A DNA stretch of 64,000 nucleotides from Prevotella sp. GTDB taxonomy: Bacteria; Bacteroidota; Bacteroidia; Bacteroidales; Dysgonomonadaceae. The position numbers were made by a program, and so were the translations under genes. Below the pieces are notes generated by a model. The model was not told where the DNA came from, made no database searches, and was given only the letters and a program-made list of their open reading frames with translations. The stretch spans positions 52,972 to 116,971 of the forward strand of contig JAISUS010000009.1 in NCBI GenBank assembly GCA_031271965.1, given 5' to 3'. The stretch's first letter is position 1. Every line of letters begins with the position of its first letter. This document shows positions 26,016 to 35,640 of the stretch, one piece after another.

Positions 26016-27512
26016 ATGGCTTTAAAATTTATGACTGCTGAAGAGGCAGCAGCGCTTATCAACCACAATGACAATGTAGGATTTAGCGGCTTTACGGCTG
26101 CCGGATGTCCGAAGGTAGTGCCAGCAGCACTGGCAAAACGTGCAGAAGAAGAACATGCTAAAGGCAATCCATTCAAAGTCGGAATGTTTACAGGTGCCTC
26201 AACCGGAGACTCTATCGATGGAAATTTAGCTCGCGCACATGCCGTAAAATTCCGCACCCCTTATCAATCGAGTAAAGACATGCGTAATGCGATCAATAGT
26301 GGAGAAGTTAAATACTTCGATATGCACTTATCTCAACTTGCTCAAGAAATTCGCTATGGCTTTCTGGGTGGAGTAGATGTGGCTATTATCGAAGCTTGCG
26401 ACGTAACCGAAGAAGGAGAAATTATTCCTACATGTGGTGTAGGTATTATGCCGACTATCGCAAAAATGGCTAAACTTGTAATTGTTGAATTGAATCGCTG
26501 GCATCCTAAAGAACTAAAAGGAATGCATGACATTGCCGAATTTATCGACCCTCCTTTCCGTATTCCGATTCCTATATATCACGCAAGCGACCGCGTTGGA
26601 GTTAATAGCGTAAAAATTAATCCGAATAAAATAGTTGTAGTAGAAACCAATACCCCTAACGAGGGTTCCGGTTTTGCGCCTGTAGATGAAATCACAGCCA
26701 AGATCGGAGAAAATGTAGCTTATTTTCTTGAAAAAGAAATGGCTGAAGGGCGTATGCCTAAAGAATTTCTACCTGTACAATCCGGTGTAGGAAACATAGC
26801 CAATGCTGTACTTGCCGCTATGGGTGACAGTAAAGCGATCCCTAACTTTGAAATATATACAGAAGTTATACAAGATGCTGTTATTGAGCTAATGGAAAGA
26901 GGCCGTGTTCGCTTTGCCAGTGGCTGTTCTCTTACTGTAAGTAATCCGGTTATCGAGAAAATATACAAAAATCTTGCCTTCTTCAAAGAAAAACTCATTC
27001 TTCGCCCTTCGGAATTTTCCAACAATCCGGGTATTGTACGCCGCTTGGGCGTTATTGCCATCAATACAGCTCTGGAAGCTGATATTTATGGAAACATCAA
27101 CTCTACCCACGTTACCGGAACTAAAATGATGAACGGCATCGGAGGCTCAGGAGACTTTACCCGCAGTTCCTACGTATCCATATTTGTTACCCCATCTGTT
27201 GCAAAAGATGGTAAAATCAGTGCCTTTGTACCGATGGTCTCTCACATGGATCACAGTGAACATTCAGTAAAAGTAATTATATCAGAATATGGTATTGCAG
27301 ACCTTCGTGGCAAATGTCCGAAAGAAAGAGCTGAGGCAATTATAGAAAATTGTGTTCACCCTGATTATCGTCCATTGTTGAGAGAATATCTTGCGCGTTG
27401 CGAAAACGGACATACTCCGGTTGATTTGTATGATGCGTTCTCTTTCCATGAAGCATTTATGGAAACAGGCGATATGAAGAATGCAAAATGGCGTAAAGAA
27501 AAGAAAGCTTAA
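26016..27512 (+). CDS. Acetyl-CoA hydrolase / succinyl-CoA:acetate CoA-transferase family enzyme
   Basis: 498 aa, typical for class I CoA-transferases of the Cat1/AarC type. Conserved features are VGFSGFTAAGCPKVVPAAL at the N-terminus, VQSGVGNIANAVLAAM and the catalytic Glu283 in YTEVIQDAV, which forms the glutamyl-CoA thioester. NPGIVRRLGVIAINTALEAD, HVTGTKMMNGIGGSGDF and ISEYGIADLRGK are family signatures. In Bacteroidetes it would exchange CoA between succinate, acetate or propionate during fermentation; the substrate preference is not readable. It is monocistronic and ends at a perfect palindrome (27538-27565), convergent with the acyl-CoA synthetase gene, a neighbour of related metabolism. 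Confidence 0.92.
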   Translation: MALKFMTAEEAAALINHNDNVGFSGFTAAGCPKVVPAALAKRAEEEHAKGNPFKVGMFTGASTGDSIDGNLARAHAVKFRTPYQSSKDMRNAINSGEVKYFDMHLSQLAQEIRYGFLGGVDVAIIEACDVTEEGEIIPTCGVGIMPTIAKMAKLVIVELNRWHPKELKGMHDIAEFIDPPFRIPIPIYHASDRVGVNSVKINPNKIVVVETNTPNEGSGFAPVDEITAKIGENVAYFLEKEMAEGRMPKEFLPVQSGVGNIANAVLAAMGDSKAIPNFEIYTEVIQDAVIELMERGRVRFASGCSLTVSNPVIEKIYKNLAFFKEKLILRPSEFSNNPGIVRRLGVIAINTALEADIYGNINSTHVTGTKMMNGIGGSGDFTRSSYVSIFVTPSVAKDGKISAFVPMVSHMDHSEHSVKVIISEYGIADLRGKCPKERAEAIIENCVHPDYRPLLREYLARCENGHTPVDLYDAFSFHEAFMETGDMKNAKWRKEKKA

Positions 27513-27537
27513 AGCTTCAATTAATAAGATAATAAAG

Positions 27538-27565
27538 AAGGGAGATTATTTAAATAATCTCCCTT
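27538..27565. terminator. Perfect 28-bp palindrome, bidirectional terminator
   Basis: AAGGGAGATTATTT joined to its reverse complement, then TTTG; between convergent genes. Confidence 0.82.
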
Positions 27566-27593
27566 TTTGTTCCAGTATATCCGTAGAGAAATT

Positions 27594-29246
27594 TTATTTT
27601 TCTTGCTTTCTTATTTCTGCACGTTTTATTTTTCCACTTATCGTTTTGGGTAACTCTTCCACGAACTCAATAATACGTGGATATTTATATGGAGCAGTTA
27701 CATTCTTCACATGATTTTGAATCTCATGTTTCAAATGGTCGTTCGCTTTATCTTTGTAGTCTTTAGCTAAAACAATTGTAGCTTTTACTACCTGCCCTCT
27801 TATTTCGTCGGGTACCCCGGTAACAGCACATTCAACCACAGCCGGGTGCGTCATCAAAGCACTTTCTACTTCGAAAGGTCCAATCCGGTAACCGGAACTC
27901 TTGATAACATCGTCTGTACGCCCTACAAACCAGTAATAACCATCCTCATCGCGCCAAGCCATATCTCCTGTATGGTATATATCATTGTGATACACCTGTT
28001 TTGTCAACGCTTCATCACGATAATATCCCATAAAAAGACCTAGAGGCTTGTATTTATCTGTTTTTATAACTACCTCCCCTACTTCACCATCTTCGACTGA
28101 ACGTCCGTCAGGAGATATAAGATCCATATCATATGCAGGGTTAGGAACTCCCATCGATCCCGGTTTGGGCTCCATCCAAGGGAAAGTTATAATCGTAGGT
28201 GTAGTCTCCGTCTGCCCGAAAGCCTCCATCATTTTTATCCCTGTAGATTTATAAAATGCCTCAAAGACAGAAGGATTTAGAGCTTCTCCTGCCGTTGTAC
28301 AATACTTCAGAGACGAAAGATCGTATTCAGACAGATTTTCCCGTATCATGAAACGATACACTGTAGGCGGAGCACAAAATGAAGTTATTTTAAATTTCTG
28401 TATAAGATTAAGGACTATCTGAGGAGTAAATTTCTCATGATCATAAACCATTACCGCGGCTCCTGCAATCCACTGGCCATAGAGTTTTCCCCAAACGGCT
28501 TTTGCCCATCCTGTGTCTGCAACAGTCAGATGCAAACTATCTTCATCCAGATTGTGCCAATACTTAGCTGTAACAATATGCCCCAAAGGATATGTAAAGT
28601 CATGAATCACCATTTTAGGCTCTCCCGTTGTTCCCGAAGTAAAGTAAAGAAGTGATATATCGTTGTTAGTATTCACTTGTTGTGGCCGGCTAAAAGGCTT
28701 TGCAGACTCCAATCCTTCGATAAAATTCTCCCAACCTGATGGTGTTTCTCCACCACAGGAGATTCTGAATTTAACAGACGGGGATTCAGACATCGCAGCG
28801 TTTATATGTTCTATTACAACCTCATCATCCACACACATAATGGCTTTTATATCCGCAGCATTATTGCGATATACAATATCCTTCTTTGTCAACAAGTGAG
28901 TAGCCGGTATAGCGATGGCTCCTATTTTATGTAATCCTATCACAGCAAACCAGAACTCGTAACGACGTTTTAGAATAAGCATCACCATATCGCCTTTGCC
29001 AATACCCAACGATTGGAAATAAGACGCTGCCCGATCACTCTGCTCCTTTATATCTGCAAATGTAAAATCTATGTGTTCACCCTGATCGTTACCCCAGCAA
29101 ATAGCTCTTTTTTCAGGATTAGTTTTCGCCCACTGATCGACAATATCATAACCGAAATTAAAATTCTCAGGGATATGTACATGATAATTTTCCGCGAAGT
29201 CCCGAGTCGAAGTGAAACTTGTTTGTTTCAGAAATTTTTCTAACAT
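27594..29246 (-). CDS. AMP-forming acyl-CoA synthetase (acetyl/medium-chain type)
   Basis: 550 aa, ANL superfamily. The P-loop YFTSGTTGEPKMVIHD lies at about residues 201-216; the adenylate motifs MMEAFGQTETTPTI and WYHTGDMAW-like YHTGDMAWRDEDGYYWFVGRTDDVIKSSGYRIGP follow. The C-terminal Lys-containing PKTISGKIKRAEIR motif holds the catalytic Lys. It activates a short or medium acyl acid to acyl-CoA. It lies 54 bp downstream of an XRE-cupin regulator in the same direction, a pairing common in anaerobes, and convergent with the CoA-transferase. Substrate not determined from sequence. Confidence 0.92.
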   Translation of the reverse strand: MLEKFLKQTSFTSTRDFAENYHVHIPENFNFGYDIVDQWAKTNPEKRAICWGNDQGEHIDFTFADIKEQSDRAASYFQSLGIGKGDMVMLILKRRYEFWFAVIGLHKIGAIAIPATHLLTKKDIVYRNNAADIKAIMCVDDEVVIEHINAAMSESPSVKFRISCGGETPSGWENFIEGLESAKPFSRPQQVNTNNDISLLYFTSGTTGEPKMVIHDFTYPLGHIVTAKYWHNLDEDSLHLTVADTGWAKAVWGKLYGQWIAGAAVMVYDHEKFTPQIVLNLIQKFKITSFCAPPTVYRFMIRENLSEYDLSSLKYCTTAGEALNPSVFEAFYKSTGIKMMEAFGQTETTPTIITFPWMEPKPGSMGVPNPAYDMDLISPDGRSVEDGEVGEVVIKTDKYKPLGLFMGYYRDEALTKQVYHNDIYHTGDMAWRDEDGYYWFVGRTDDVIKSSGYRIGPFEVESALMTHPAVVECAVTGVPDEIRGQVVKATIVLAKDYKDKANDHLKHEIQNHVKNVTAPYKYPRIIEFVEELPKTISGKIKRAEIRKQEK

Positions 29247-29300
29247 GGTTTTAGTTATAAAAAATTATAAGTCATAAAAAAACACATGGAACTCCATATG

Positions 29301-29855
29301 TTACAATACAACTACTAAAAATCTGACCTTTTTCTCATCTAAGGCTTTCATACCGTGAGGAAGACCGGAATCGAAATATATACTATCCCCCTCTTCCAAT
29401 ATCAGGTCTTTACCGTTTATTTGTAACAACATACGACCTTCAAGAATTAAATTAAACTCTTGTCCGGTATGGGTACTATGATGAATTTCCACATCTTCGC
29501 CCTTAGGCTCTACTGTCACTTCAAATATCTCTGCTTTACGATTATTGAAGCCTCCTGCAAGTGTCTGATAGCTATAATCGGCAACGCGATTAACTGCCAA
29601 TCCTTTACCTTTACGAGTTAGAAAATAGCTACTCATACGAGGCTCATCGTCAAACATTAGTACCGAAACATCCACATTATGCACTGATGCTATCCCTTTC
29701 AATACACTTATGGTCAAATCCTTATCTCCAGACTCATACTTAAGATATTCCACAGGAGAAATATTACATGAGTTTGCAAAATCTTCGGGCGTCATATCCA
29801 AAGCTTCACGCAAACCCTTGAGCCGTTGACCAATCTGCTTTACATCTTCACTCAT
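29301..29855 (-). CDS. XRE-cupin transcriptional regulator
   Basis: 184 aa. An N-terminal Xre helix-turn-helix (QRLKGLREALDMTPEDFANSCNISPVEYLKYESGDKDLTISVLKGIA) is followed by a C-terminal cupin (VEIHHSTHTGQEFNLILEGRMLLQINGKDLILEEGDSIYFDSGLPHGMKAL) with the metal-binding His/Glu pattern. It probably senses a small ligand and controls the acyl-CoA synthetase downstream. Its ATG overlaps the RluA-type gene stop by one base (TAATG at 29853-29857), so the two are coupled. Confidence 0.92.
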   Translation of the reverse strand: MSEDVKQIGQRLKGLREALDMTPEDFANSCNISPVEYLKYESGDKDLTISVLKGIASVHNVDVSVLMFDDEPRMSSYFLTRKGKGLAVNRVADYSYQTLAGGFNNRKAEIFEVTVEPKGEDVEIHHSTHTGQEFNLILEGRMLLQINGKDLILEEGDSIYFDSGLPHGMKALDEKKVRFLVVVL

Positions 29856-30787
29856 TATTTATCTAATTTATCCGATTCTTCTTTTTTCTTAACCATCAGC
29901 AATTGCTGCATAACTTTTGGGAATGAACTCTTAAATTCCAGCAACTCTCCTGTTGTTGGATGTTTCAGTTGAAGTTCTCCCGCATGCAAGGCAATACGTT
30001 TTATAGGATTCTTTGATGCTCCATATTTTTTGTCTCCCACTATAGGGCAGCCGATTTGTTGCATCTGCACACGTATTTGATTTTTACGTCTGGTTTCAAG
30101 GTCAAATTGCAGTAGAGAATAATGTCCTACCGATTTAAACACCTTATAATGAGACACTGACTTTAAACCACCATTATCATAAGACGAAGACATCATCACA
30201 AAATTTTTATTCTCGGTCAACCAAGACACCAATGTATCTTCTTTCTTAGCCGGTATTCCTTCCACAACACCTGTATATAAATATTTTTTGACAAGATTAT
30301 CCCAGTTCTTTTGAAATATATCTTGTAATTCAGCACTACGTGCGAAGATTAACAAGCCGGATACTTCTCTGTCAAGACGATGTAAAACAAAAACACGGGC
30401 ATTTCTATTTTGCTTTTTCACATACTCATTAAGCAGACCATATACAGTACGCATCTTTTCCTTATCAGTAGATACCGATAAGAACCCGGCTTCTTTGTCT
30501 ACTATTATCAAATCTTCGTCTTCGAATACAATCTTCAGTCCCTTCATTTTTTTCTCCTTACGAGACTGATCGAACTTCATAACAGCAACCTTGTCACCTT
30601 TATTCAGTTCAAAATCAAACTGAGTTATCAGTTTGCCATTCACCTTAATTTGCTTGTGAGCTAATAAAGATTTTATAGCGTTCCGACTTTTTCTTACTTG
30701 TTTTTCAATAAGAAAGTCCAGCAACTGAATTGTCTTATCAGCTTTTATTTCTTGTAAAATTGTATCTCTTTTCGATGAATTCCTCAT
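29855..30787 (-). CDS. RluA-family pseudouridine synthase with S4 domain
   Basis: 310 aa. An N-terminal S4 RNA-binding domain (RKSRNAIKSLLAHKQIKVNGKLITQFDFELNKGDKVAV) precedes the catalytic domain with HRLDREVSGLLIFARS, where the Asp is the nucleophile, and KNQIRVQMQQIGCPIVGDKKYG. It isomerises uridine to pseudouridine in rRNA or tRNA; the exact site is not predictable. It is first in a transcript with the XRE-cupin and acyl-CoA synthetase genes; a -7 box TACCTTTG lies on the minus strand at 30812-30819. A paralogue without S4 is at 45260. Confidence 0.94.
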   Translation of the reverse strand: MRNSSKRDTILQEIKADKTIQLLDFLIEKQVRKSRNAIKSLLAHKQIKVNGKLITQFDFELNKGDKVAVMKFDQSRKEKKMKGLKIVFEDEDLIIVDKEAGFLSVSTDKEKMRTVYGLLNEYVKKQNRNARVFVLHRLDREVSGLLIFARSAELQDIFQKNWDNLVKKYLYTGVVEGIPAKKEDTLVSWLTENKNFVMMSSSYDNGGLKSVSHYKVFKSVGHYSLLQFDLETRRKNQIRVQMQQIGCPIVGDKKYGASKNPIKRIALHAGELQLKHPTTGELLEFKSSFPKVMQQLLMVKKKEESDKLDK

Positions 30788-30940
30788 ATATCTGTTAATC
30801 TATAAACAGCGCAAAGGTAAATCTTTTCAATGAAGAGAGGAACATTTTAGAGAAATGTTCGATATATTATAATGTTAAAGATTCTGACTGCCTATTTCCT
30901 TGCATAATATTTTAATAAGTATGCTTCGCATTTTTTTTAT

Positions 30941-30948
30941 TACTTTTG
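30941..30948 (+). promoter_or_regulatory. -7 promoter box of prfC
   Basis: TACTTTTG, 22 bp before the ATG at 30970; no clear -33 element. It argues for the 30970 start rather than an upstream TTG. Confidence 0.55.
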
Positions 30949-30969
30949 CAACTCATTAGTAAAAAAGCA

Positions 30970-32550
30970 ATGAGCGAACTAAATAAAGAAATTCTCAAGA
31001 GGCGAACTTTTGCCATTATAAGCCACCCCGATGCGGGGAAAACCACCCTAACTGAAAAGCTGTTATTATTTGGTGGAGCTATTCACGTAGCCGGTGCTGT
31101 TAAATCGAATAAGATTAAGAAAACAGCAACATCCGACTGGATGGAGATAGAGAAACAACGCGGTATCTCTGTCGCCACTTCCGTTATGGGCTTTGAATAT
31201 AATAATTACAAGATAAACATACTTGACACTCCCGGTCACCAGGATTTTGCCGAAGACACATACCGGACTTTAACCGCTGTTGACAGTGTAATCATAGCTG
31301 TAGATTCAGCCAAAGGGGTTGAAACCCAAACCCGAAAGTTGATGGAAGTTTGCCGTATGCGTCATACTCCGGTTATGATATTTGTCAACAAGATGGACCG
31401 TGAAGGAAAAGACCCTTTTGAGCTACTGGATGAACTGGAAGAAGAACTTAAAATAAGTGTACGCCCTTTGAGTTGGCCTATCGACAGCGGACAACGATTT
31501 AAAGGTGTGTACAATATCTATCAGGAAAAACTGGATCTGTATACACCAAGCAAACAATCTGTTACAGAATCTATAAACTTTAAGGATATAAACAGCCCCG
31601 AGCTGGAAAAACATATTGGTAACAATCTGGCTGCTAAATTAAGAGATGATATAGAGCTTATAAATGGAGTATATCCTGAATTAGATGTAAATATGTACCT
31701 GAAAGGAGAGATTGCTCCTGTATTTTTCGGTTCAGCTTTGAATAATTTCGGGGTAAAAGAACTTCTCGACTGCTTCGTACAGATAGCACCATCTCCACGT
31801 CCTGTAGAGGCTATTGAGCGAGAAGTAAAACCCTCAGAACCTAATTTTACCGGATTCATATTTAAAATACATGCGAATATGGACCCAAATCACCGGTCAT
31901 GTATTGCTTTCGTAAAAATATGTTCAGGCAAATTTGAACGTAATGTAAATTACAAGCACATACGCTTGAACAGGATGTTGAAGTTTTCCTCTCCTACTGC
32001 TTTTATGGCACAGAAGAAAGAAACTGTAGATGAAGCATATGCCGGAGATATTGTTGGTTTACCTGATACCGGAAACTTTAAAATCGGTGACACACTCACA
32101 TCTGGAGAAGACTTACATTTCAAAGGACTACCAAGCTTCTCGCCTGAAATGTTTAAATACATCGAAAATGCCGACCCAATGAAAACCAAGCAACTACAGA
32201 AAGGAATAGATCAGTTGATGGACGAAGGGGTAGCACAGCTATTTACCAATCAATTCAACGGGCGGAAGATTATTGGCACAGTCGGACAACTTCAGTTCGA
32301 AGTTATTCAATACCGGCTACTCCATGAATATGGTGCCCAATGTAAATGGGAGCCGATAAACCTATATAAAGCCTGTTGGATAGAGAGCGAAAATAAAGAA
32401 CAACTTTTGGACTTCAAAAAACGTAAAACCCAATATATGGCTCAGGATAAAGATGGCAGAGACGTATTTATGGCAGACTCGAGCTATGTTCTCATGATGG
32501 CTCAACAGGATTTTAAAGATATAAAATTCCATTTTACATCTGAATTTTAA
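30970..32550 (+). CDS. prfC: Peptide chain release factor 3 (RF3)
   Basis: 526 aa from ATG 30970. The GTPase recycles RF1/RF2 after termination. G1 SHPDAGKTT (residues about 18-26), G3 [12 protein letters not shown] and G4 NKMDRE are intact. VVNA-like start [10 protein letters not shown] and the later domains ([54 protein letters not shown]) match the family. Its stop overlaps the start of a small kinase gene by one base (TAATG at 32548-32552). Confidence 0.95.
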   Translation: MSELNKEILKRRTFAIISHPDAGKTTLTEKLLLFGGAIHVAGAVKSNKIKKTATSDWMEIEKQRGISVATSVMGFEYNNYKINILDTPGHQDFAEDTYRTLTAVDSVIIAVDSAKGVETQTRKLMEVCRMRHTPVMIFVNKMDREGKDPFELLDELEEELKISVRPLSWPIDSGQRFKGVYNIYQEKLDLYTPSKQSVTESINFKDINSPELEKHIGNNLAAKLRDDIELINGVYPELDVNMYLKGEIAPVFFGSALNNFGVKELLDCFVQIAPSPRPVEAIEREVKPSEPNFTGFIFKIHANMDPNHRSCIAFVKICSGKFERNVNYKHIRLNRMLKFSSPTAFMAQKKETVDEAYAGDIVGLPDTGNFKIGDTLTSGEDLHFKGLPSFSPEMFKYIENADPMKTKQLQKGIDQLMDEGVAQLFTNQFNGRKIIGTVGQLQFEVIQYRLLHEYGAQCKWEPINLYKACWIESENKEQLLDFKKRKTQYMAQDKDGRDVFMADSSYVLMMAQQDFKDIKFHFTSEF

Positions 32551-33299
32551 TGACAAAAATAGTAATAAATCCTAAGTATCAGCCGTTGGAGGAGTTTATA
32601 AAAGAACTTCCTCTTATTTTCAATGAATCGGGAGATGTTACTTATTTTGCGCGTAATACAATCAAAATTTTCGATGTAGGTGAATATACAATCAATGTAA
32701 AATCCTTCAAAAAGCCTATTTTCATCAATCAGATCGCATATGTAACTGTTCGTAGTTCAAAAGCTAAACGTTCCTACCTGAATGCTCAAAAGCTCATAGA
32801 AATGGGCTTTAACACTCCCAACCCCATTGCATATATAGAGGAGAAGAGTCATAAAATACTGACAAACAGCTATTATATATGTGTTCATGAAGAATTTGAC
32901 GGTATGCTGCGTGAGATTCAAACCGGAACAATTGAATCACATAAAGAACTTATCCGCCAATTCGCCTTATTTATAGCAGACTTGCATGAAAAGCAAATCT
33001 TACATTTAGATTTTTCGCCCGGAAATATTCTGTATAAATTAAAGGATGGTGTATACACATTCTATTTGGTAGATCTCAATCGTATGAGCTTTAACAAGCC
33101 TATAGATTTGGACACGGCCTGTTCTAACTTTAGACGCTTGTGGGGAAGCGACGATATGATACGTTATATGGTCGAGGTATATGCGGAAATACGCAATCTT
33201 AACAAAAAAGTATGTATTGAAAAGGTATTTAAATACAGAAAAGAATTTTGGAATGCTTTTACAAAAAGACATCCGAGCGAATCGCCATATATCTCTTAA
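32550..33299 (+). CDS. Kdo/WaaP-family-like small kinase
   Basis: 249 aa. The kinase core is recognisable by HLDFSPGNILY (residues about 150-160; the catalytic HxD loop) and YLVDLNRM (DFG-like VDLN). The Lys/Glu of the N-lobe lie in VKSFKKP and the following helix. Length and motifs resemble lipopolysaccharide heptose/Kdo kinases (WaaP/KdkA superfamily), which phosphorylate the inner core in the cytoplasm. It is translationally coupled to prfC by TAATG, an odd pairing. It ends 4 bp inside the convergent gene at 33296. Specific substrate unknown. Confidence 0.82.
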   Translation: MTKIVINPKYQPLEEFIKELPLIFNESGDVTYFARNTIKIFDVGEYTINVKSFKKPIFINQIAYVTVRSSKAKRSYLNAQKLIEMGFNTPNPIAYIEEKSHKILTNSYYICVHEEFDGMLREIQTGTIESHKELIRQFALFIADLHEKQILHLDFSPGNILYKLKDGVYTFYLVDLNRMSFNKPIDLDTACSNFRRLWGSDDMIRYMVEVYAEIRNLNKKVCIEKVFKYRKEFWNAFTKRHPSESPYIS

Positions 33300-33571
33300 T
33301 CTTCTTTGAATATTCTATAAGGAGAATCCTCCCACTGCAAATACCCGTGTTCAGAGAAGTCTGACTTCCTTATATTCTCTTGCATTTCTTTACCGAAAGG
33401 AACGTTATCTGGCAAAAACATCAGAAGTCCGGAGTAAAACTCCGTTTTCTCAACCTCCTTACCATAAGGAAAAATCCTGATTATCCGCCTATTACCATCC
33501 ATTTCCACAATGTGGTTCTTTATATAGATATCAGGATAGATAAATGTATAATGAGAATAATAACGTTTCAT
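33296..33571 (-). CDS. Small conserved-looking hypothetical protein
   Basis: 91 aa from ATG 33571 (MKRYYSHYTFIYPDIYIKNHIVEMDGNRRIIRIFPY); the frame continues upstream but overlaps the DUF4296 gene. It reads as a short beta-rich protein. It overlaps the convergent kinase gene by 4 bp (TTAA) and lies at the end of the ileS-lspA transcript. I do not recognise a family. Confidence 0.65.
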   Translation of the reverse strand: MKRYYSHYTFIYPDIYIKNHIVEMDGNRRIIRIFPYGKEVEKTEFYSGLLMFLPDNVPFGKEMQENIRKSDFSEHGYLQWEDSPYRIFKED

Positions 33572-33578
33572 AAAAAAA

Positions 33579-34463
33579 TTAACGAGTAGCATGTTCTTTA
33601 ATCGCCGGTCGCTCAATTCTCTTTAGTGTATCGGCTTTTAAAGGCTCATTTCCCATATGCTCCCTCACCTCAGGCTTGATAGGTTCATCATCTATAGGAT
33701 GACCCGGTTTACCAGTAGGACGGGTTAAGCCTTTTTTCACCAACGTAGAATCAGAATAGCTGATATTATACAACATCACTTGGGCAGGTATTCCTATTTT
33801 TTTATCAACGTGGATATATCCGGAAATGCTCTTCAATAAACTGTCTGCCAATTGAGGTTTTACAATCGTATAATTTGTATTCCTGTCAATATTATAAGAA
33901 CTTCTTATCAATGTATCCTTATACGTAAAGTACACAGTAGCATCGGCTTCCTGCAATGGACTTAACCCCTGAACATCAAATGACAATACAAAAGATGGCA
34001 AATCGATCGTTTTAATTTTAAACGAATCTATTTCAAACCTGAGAGTAGGTGTAAACTCATTCAAATAATAAAATGGGGGTATTAAATAATTCTGTTGAGA
34101 GAACTTCATATCCATTTTAGACTTCTGCTCTGCTAAAAGATTACTTCTGGCTCTTAACCGTGATCTAACCGAGTCATTAATTATTCTGTACTGATCTATA
34201 TTATCGGCATACCAAACTAAAGAAGTATCTAGCTGAGCCTGCGTGATATCATATTTCTCAAGGACTCCGGCCACAAGGGCATCTTTTAGCGAGTCGGCAT
34301 AAAATTGAGAATTATTACTATATATAGCCTGTGCCAATCGTATATCATACAATATCTCCATCATTTTACTTTCCGATATCACATATCTTGGCCTTTTGCC
34401 ACATGAGCAAAAAGCAACGATAGCTGATAATACTATAATAATATAAATGACAGGACGCCACAT
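33579..34463 (-). CDS. DUF4296 family lipoprotein
   Basis: 294 aa with a short N-terminal helix and lipobox-like FCSC (Cys21). An all-alpha N-terminal domain (ISESKMMEILYDIRLAQAIYSNNSQFYADSLKDALVAGVLEKYDIT) is the DUF4296 module seen in Bacteroidetes operons with lspA. A beta-rich C-terminal part follows and ends in a low-complexity Pro/Lys tail (GKPGHPIDDEPIKPE). Function is not known. It starts 4 bp after lspA, so coupling is likely. Confidence 0.87.
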   Translation of the reverse strand: MWRPVIYIIIVLSAIVAFCSCGKRPRYVISESKMMEILYDIRLAQAIYSNNSQFYADSLKDALVAGVLEKYDITQAQLDTSLVWYADNIDQYRIINDSVRSRLRARSNLLAEQKSKMDMKFSQQNYLIPPFYYLNEFTPTLRFEIDSFKIKTIDLPSFVLSFDVQGLSPLQEADATVYFTYKDTLIRSSYNIDRNTNYTIVKPQLADSLLKSISGYIHVDKKIGIPAQVMLYNISYSDSTLVKKGLTRPTGKPGHPIDDEPIKPEVREHMGNEPLKADTLKRIERPAIKEHATR

Positions 34464-34467
34464 AGAA

Positions 34468-35100
34468 TCAGGCTTTGTTCTTTTCTTTCTTTTCCAAAGA
34501 TAGGGCTAATGTCTTACGATAGAAAATAAGTAATATAAAAATACCTACAGTTATAGCAGAGTCGGCAATATTAAAAATAGGGCTGAAGAAAATGAAGTGT
34601 TCCCCACCCCATTTAGGAAACCAAGAAGGGAATGTACCTTCAATCAAAGGGAAGTATAACATATCTACTACGTTTCCATGCAACCAGCTGGAATATCCTT
34701 CTCCTAGAGAAACGAGGGAAGCCACATGTCCGGGATAACTTGCCGAAAATATTTCACCATAAAATATGCTGTCTATAATATTTCCGAAGGCCCCGGCCAT
34801 AATTAGTGAGACGCAAATAATATAACCTTTTTTATATCCGTTTTTCACAAGAGAATACAGATAATATCCGATAAAACCGATGGCAACAATACGAAACAGA
34901 GAAAGGAACAATTTACCCCCAAACTCCCATCCGAAAGCCATACCCGGGTTTTCGACAAAATATATTTTAAACCAATTGGCGATTTCAATCGTTTCGCCCA
35001 AAGACATATGCGTTTTGACCCATACCTTAGATGCCTGATCAATAATCAATACTAATGCTACAACTAATATTGCAATTAACCCTAATTTCCTCTTATCCAT
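34468..35100 (-). CDS. lspA: Lipoprotein signal peptidase LspA
   Basis: 210 aa inner-membrane aspartyl peptidase that removes the signal peptide from diacylated prolipoproteins. The two catalytic Asp motifs are AGAFGNIIDSIFYGE and FNIADSAITVG. Four transmembrane helices are visible. The 210-aa length exceeds the usual 160, mainly from a loop between them (VASLVSLGEGYSSWLHGNVVD). It is the product enzyme for lgt (9037) and sits in a minus-strand operon after the DksA-like gene. Confidence 0.95.
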   Translation of the reverse strand: MDKRKLGLIAILVVALVLIIDQASKVWVKTHMSLGETIEIANWFKIYFVENPGMAFGWEFGGKLFLSLFRIVAIGFIGYYLYSLVKNGYKKGYIICVSLIMAGAFGNIIDSIFYGEIFSASYPGHVASLVSLGEGYSSWLHGNVVDMLYFPLIEGTFPSWFPKWGGEHFIFFSPIFNIADSAITVGIFILLIFYRKTLALSLEKKEKNKA

Positions 35101-35192
35101 ATACTGAATTTATACCGGAAAGAAAACGAAGAAAAAACAGAAGTATCAGTACATCTATTTTCTCTTCATCTCCATCATTATTCTGATAGTTT

Positions 35193-35573
35193 TTATTTTA
35201 CTCCGCTATTCTTAGCTTCTATACTCAACGTAGCATGAGGAACAGCACGTAAGCGTTCTTTCGGGATCAGTTTTCCTGTTTCACGACAAATACCATACGT
35301 CTTGTTTTCGATACGGATAAGCGCCGACTGCAAGTTCTGAATAAACTTCATCTGATTTTGAGCCAATCGTCCAGCCTCTTCTTTCGATAGAGTAGATGCA
35401 CCCTCTTCCAACACTTTGAATGTAGGAGATGTATCTGTCACGTCATTACCATCCGAGTTGGTTATAATAGCCCTCAGATCGTCATATGTTTTTTTAGCCT
35501 TGTTCAATTTTTCAAGGATAATATCACGGAATTCGTTTAATTCCTCATCCGAATATCTTGTTTTTTCTGCCAT
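35193..35573 (-). CDS. TraR/DksA family protein with degenerate zinc finger
   Basis: 126 aa. The N-terminal coiled coil (DEELNEFRDIILEKLNKAKKTYDDLRAII) and C-terminal YGICRETGKLIPKERLRAVPHATLSIEA stretch match DksA-like proteins that bind the RNA polymerase secondary channel. Only one Cys (YGIC) remains where DksA has CxxC...CxxC, so no zinc is expected. This form is common in Bacteroidetes. It sits between ileS and lspA in a minus-strand cluster. Confidence 0.9.
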   Translation of the reverse strand: MAEKTRYSDEELNEFRDIILEKLNKAKKTYDDLRAIITNSDGNDVTDTSPTFKVLEEGASTLSKEEAGRLAQNQMKFIQNLQSALIRIENKTYGICRETGKLIPKERLRAVPHATLSIEAKNSGVK

Positions 35574-35640
35574 AACTTCATTTTTATTAAAAGTTAAACA
35601 ATCCTGTTTTTATTCTTATTTCTAAAGATAATACTTTTTA

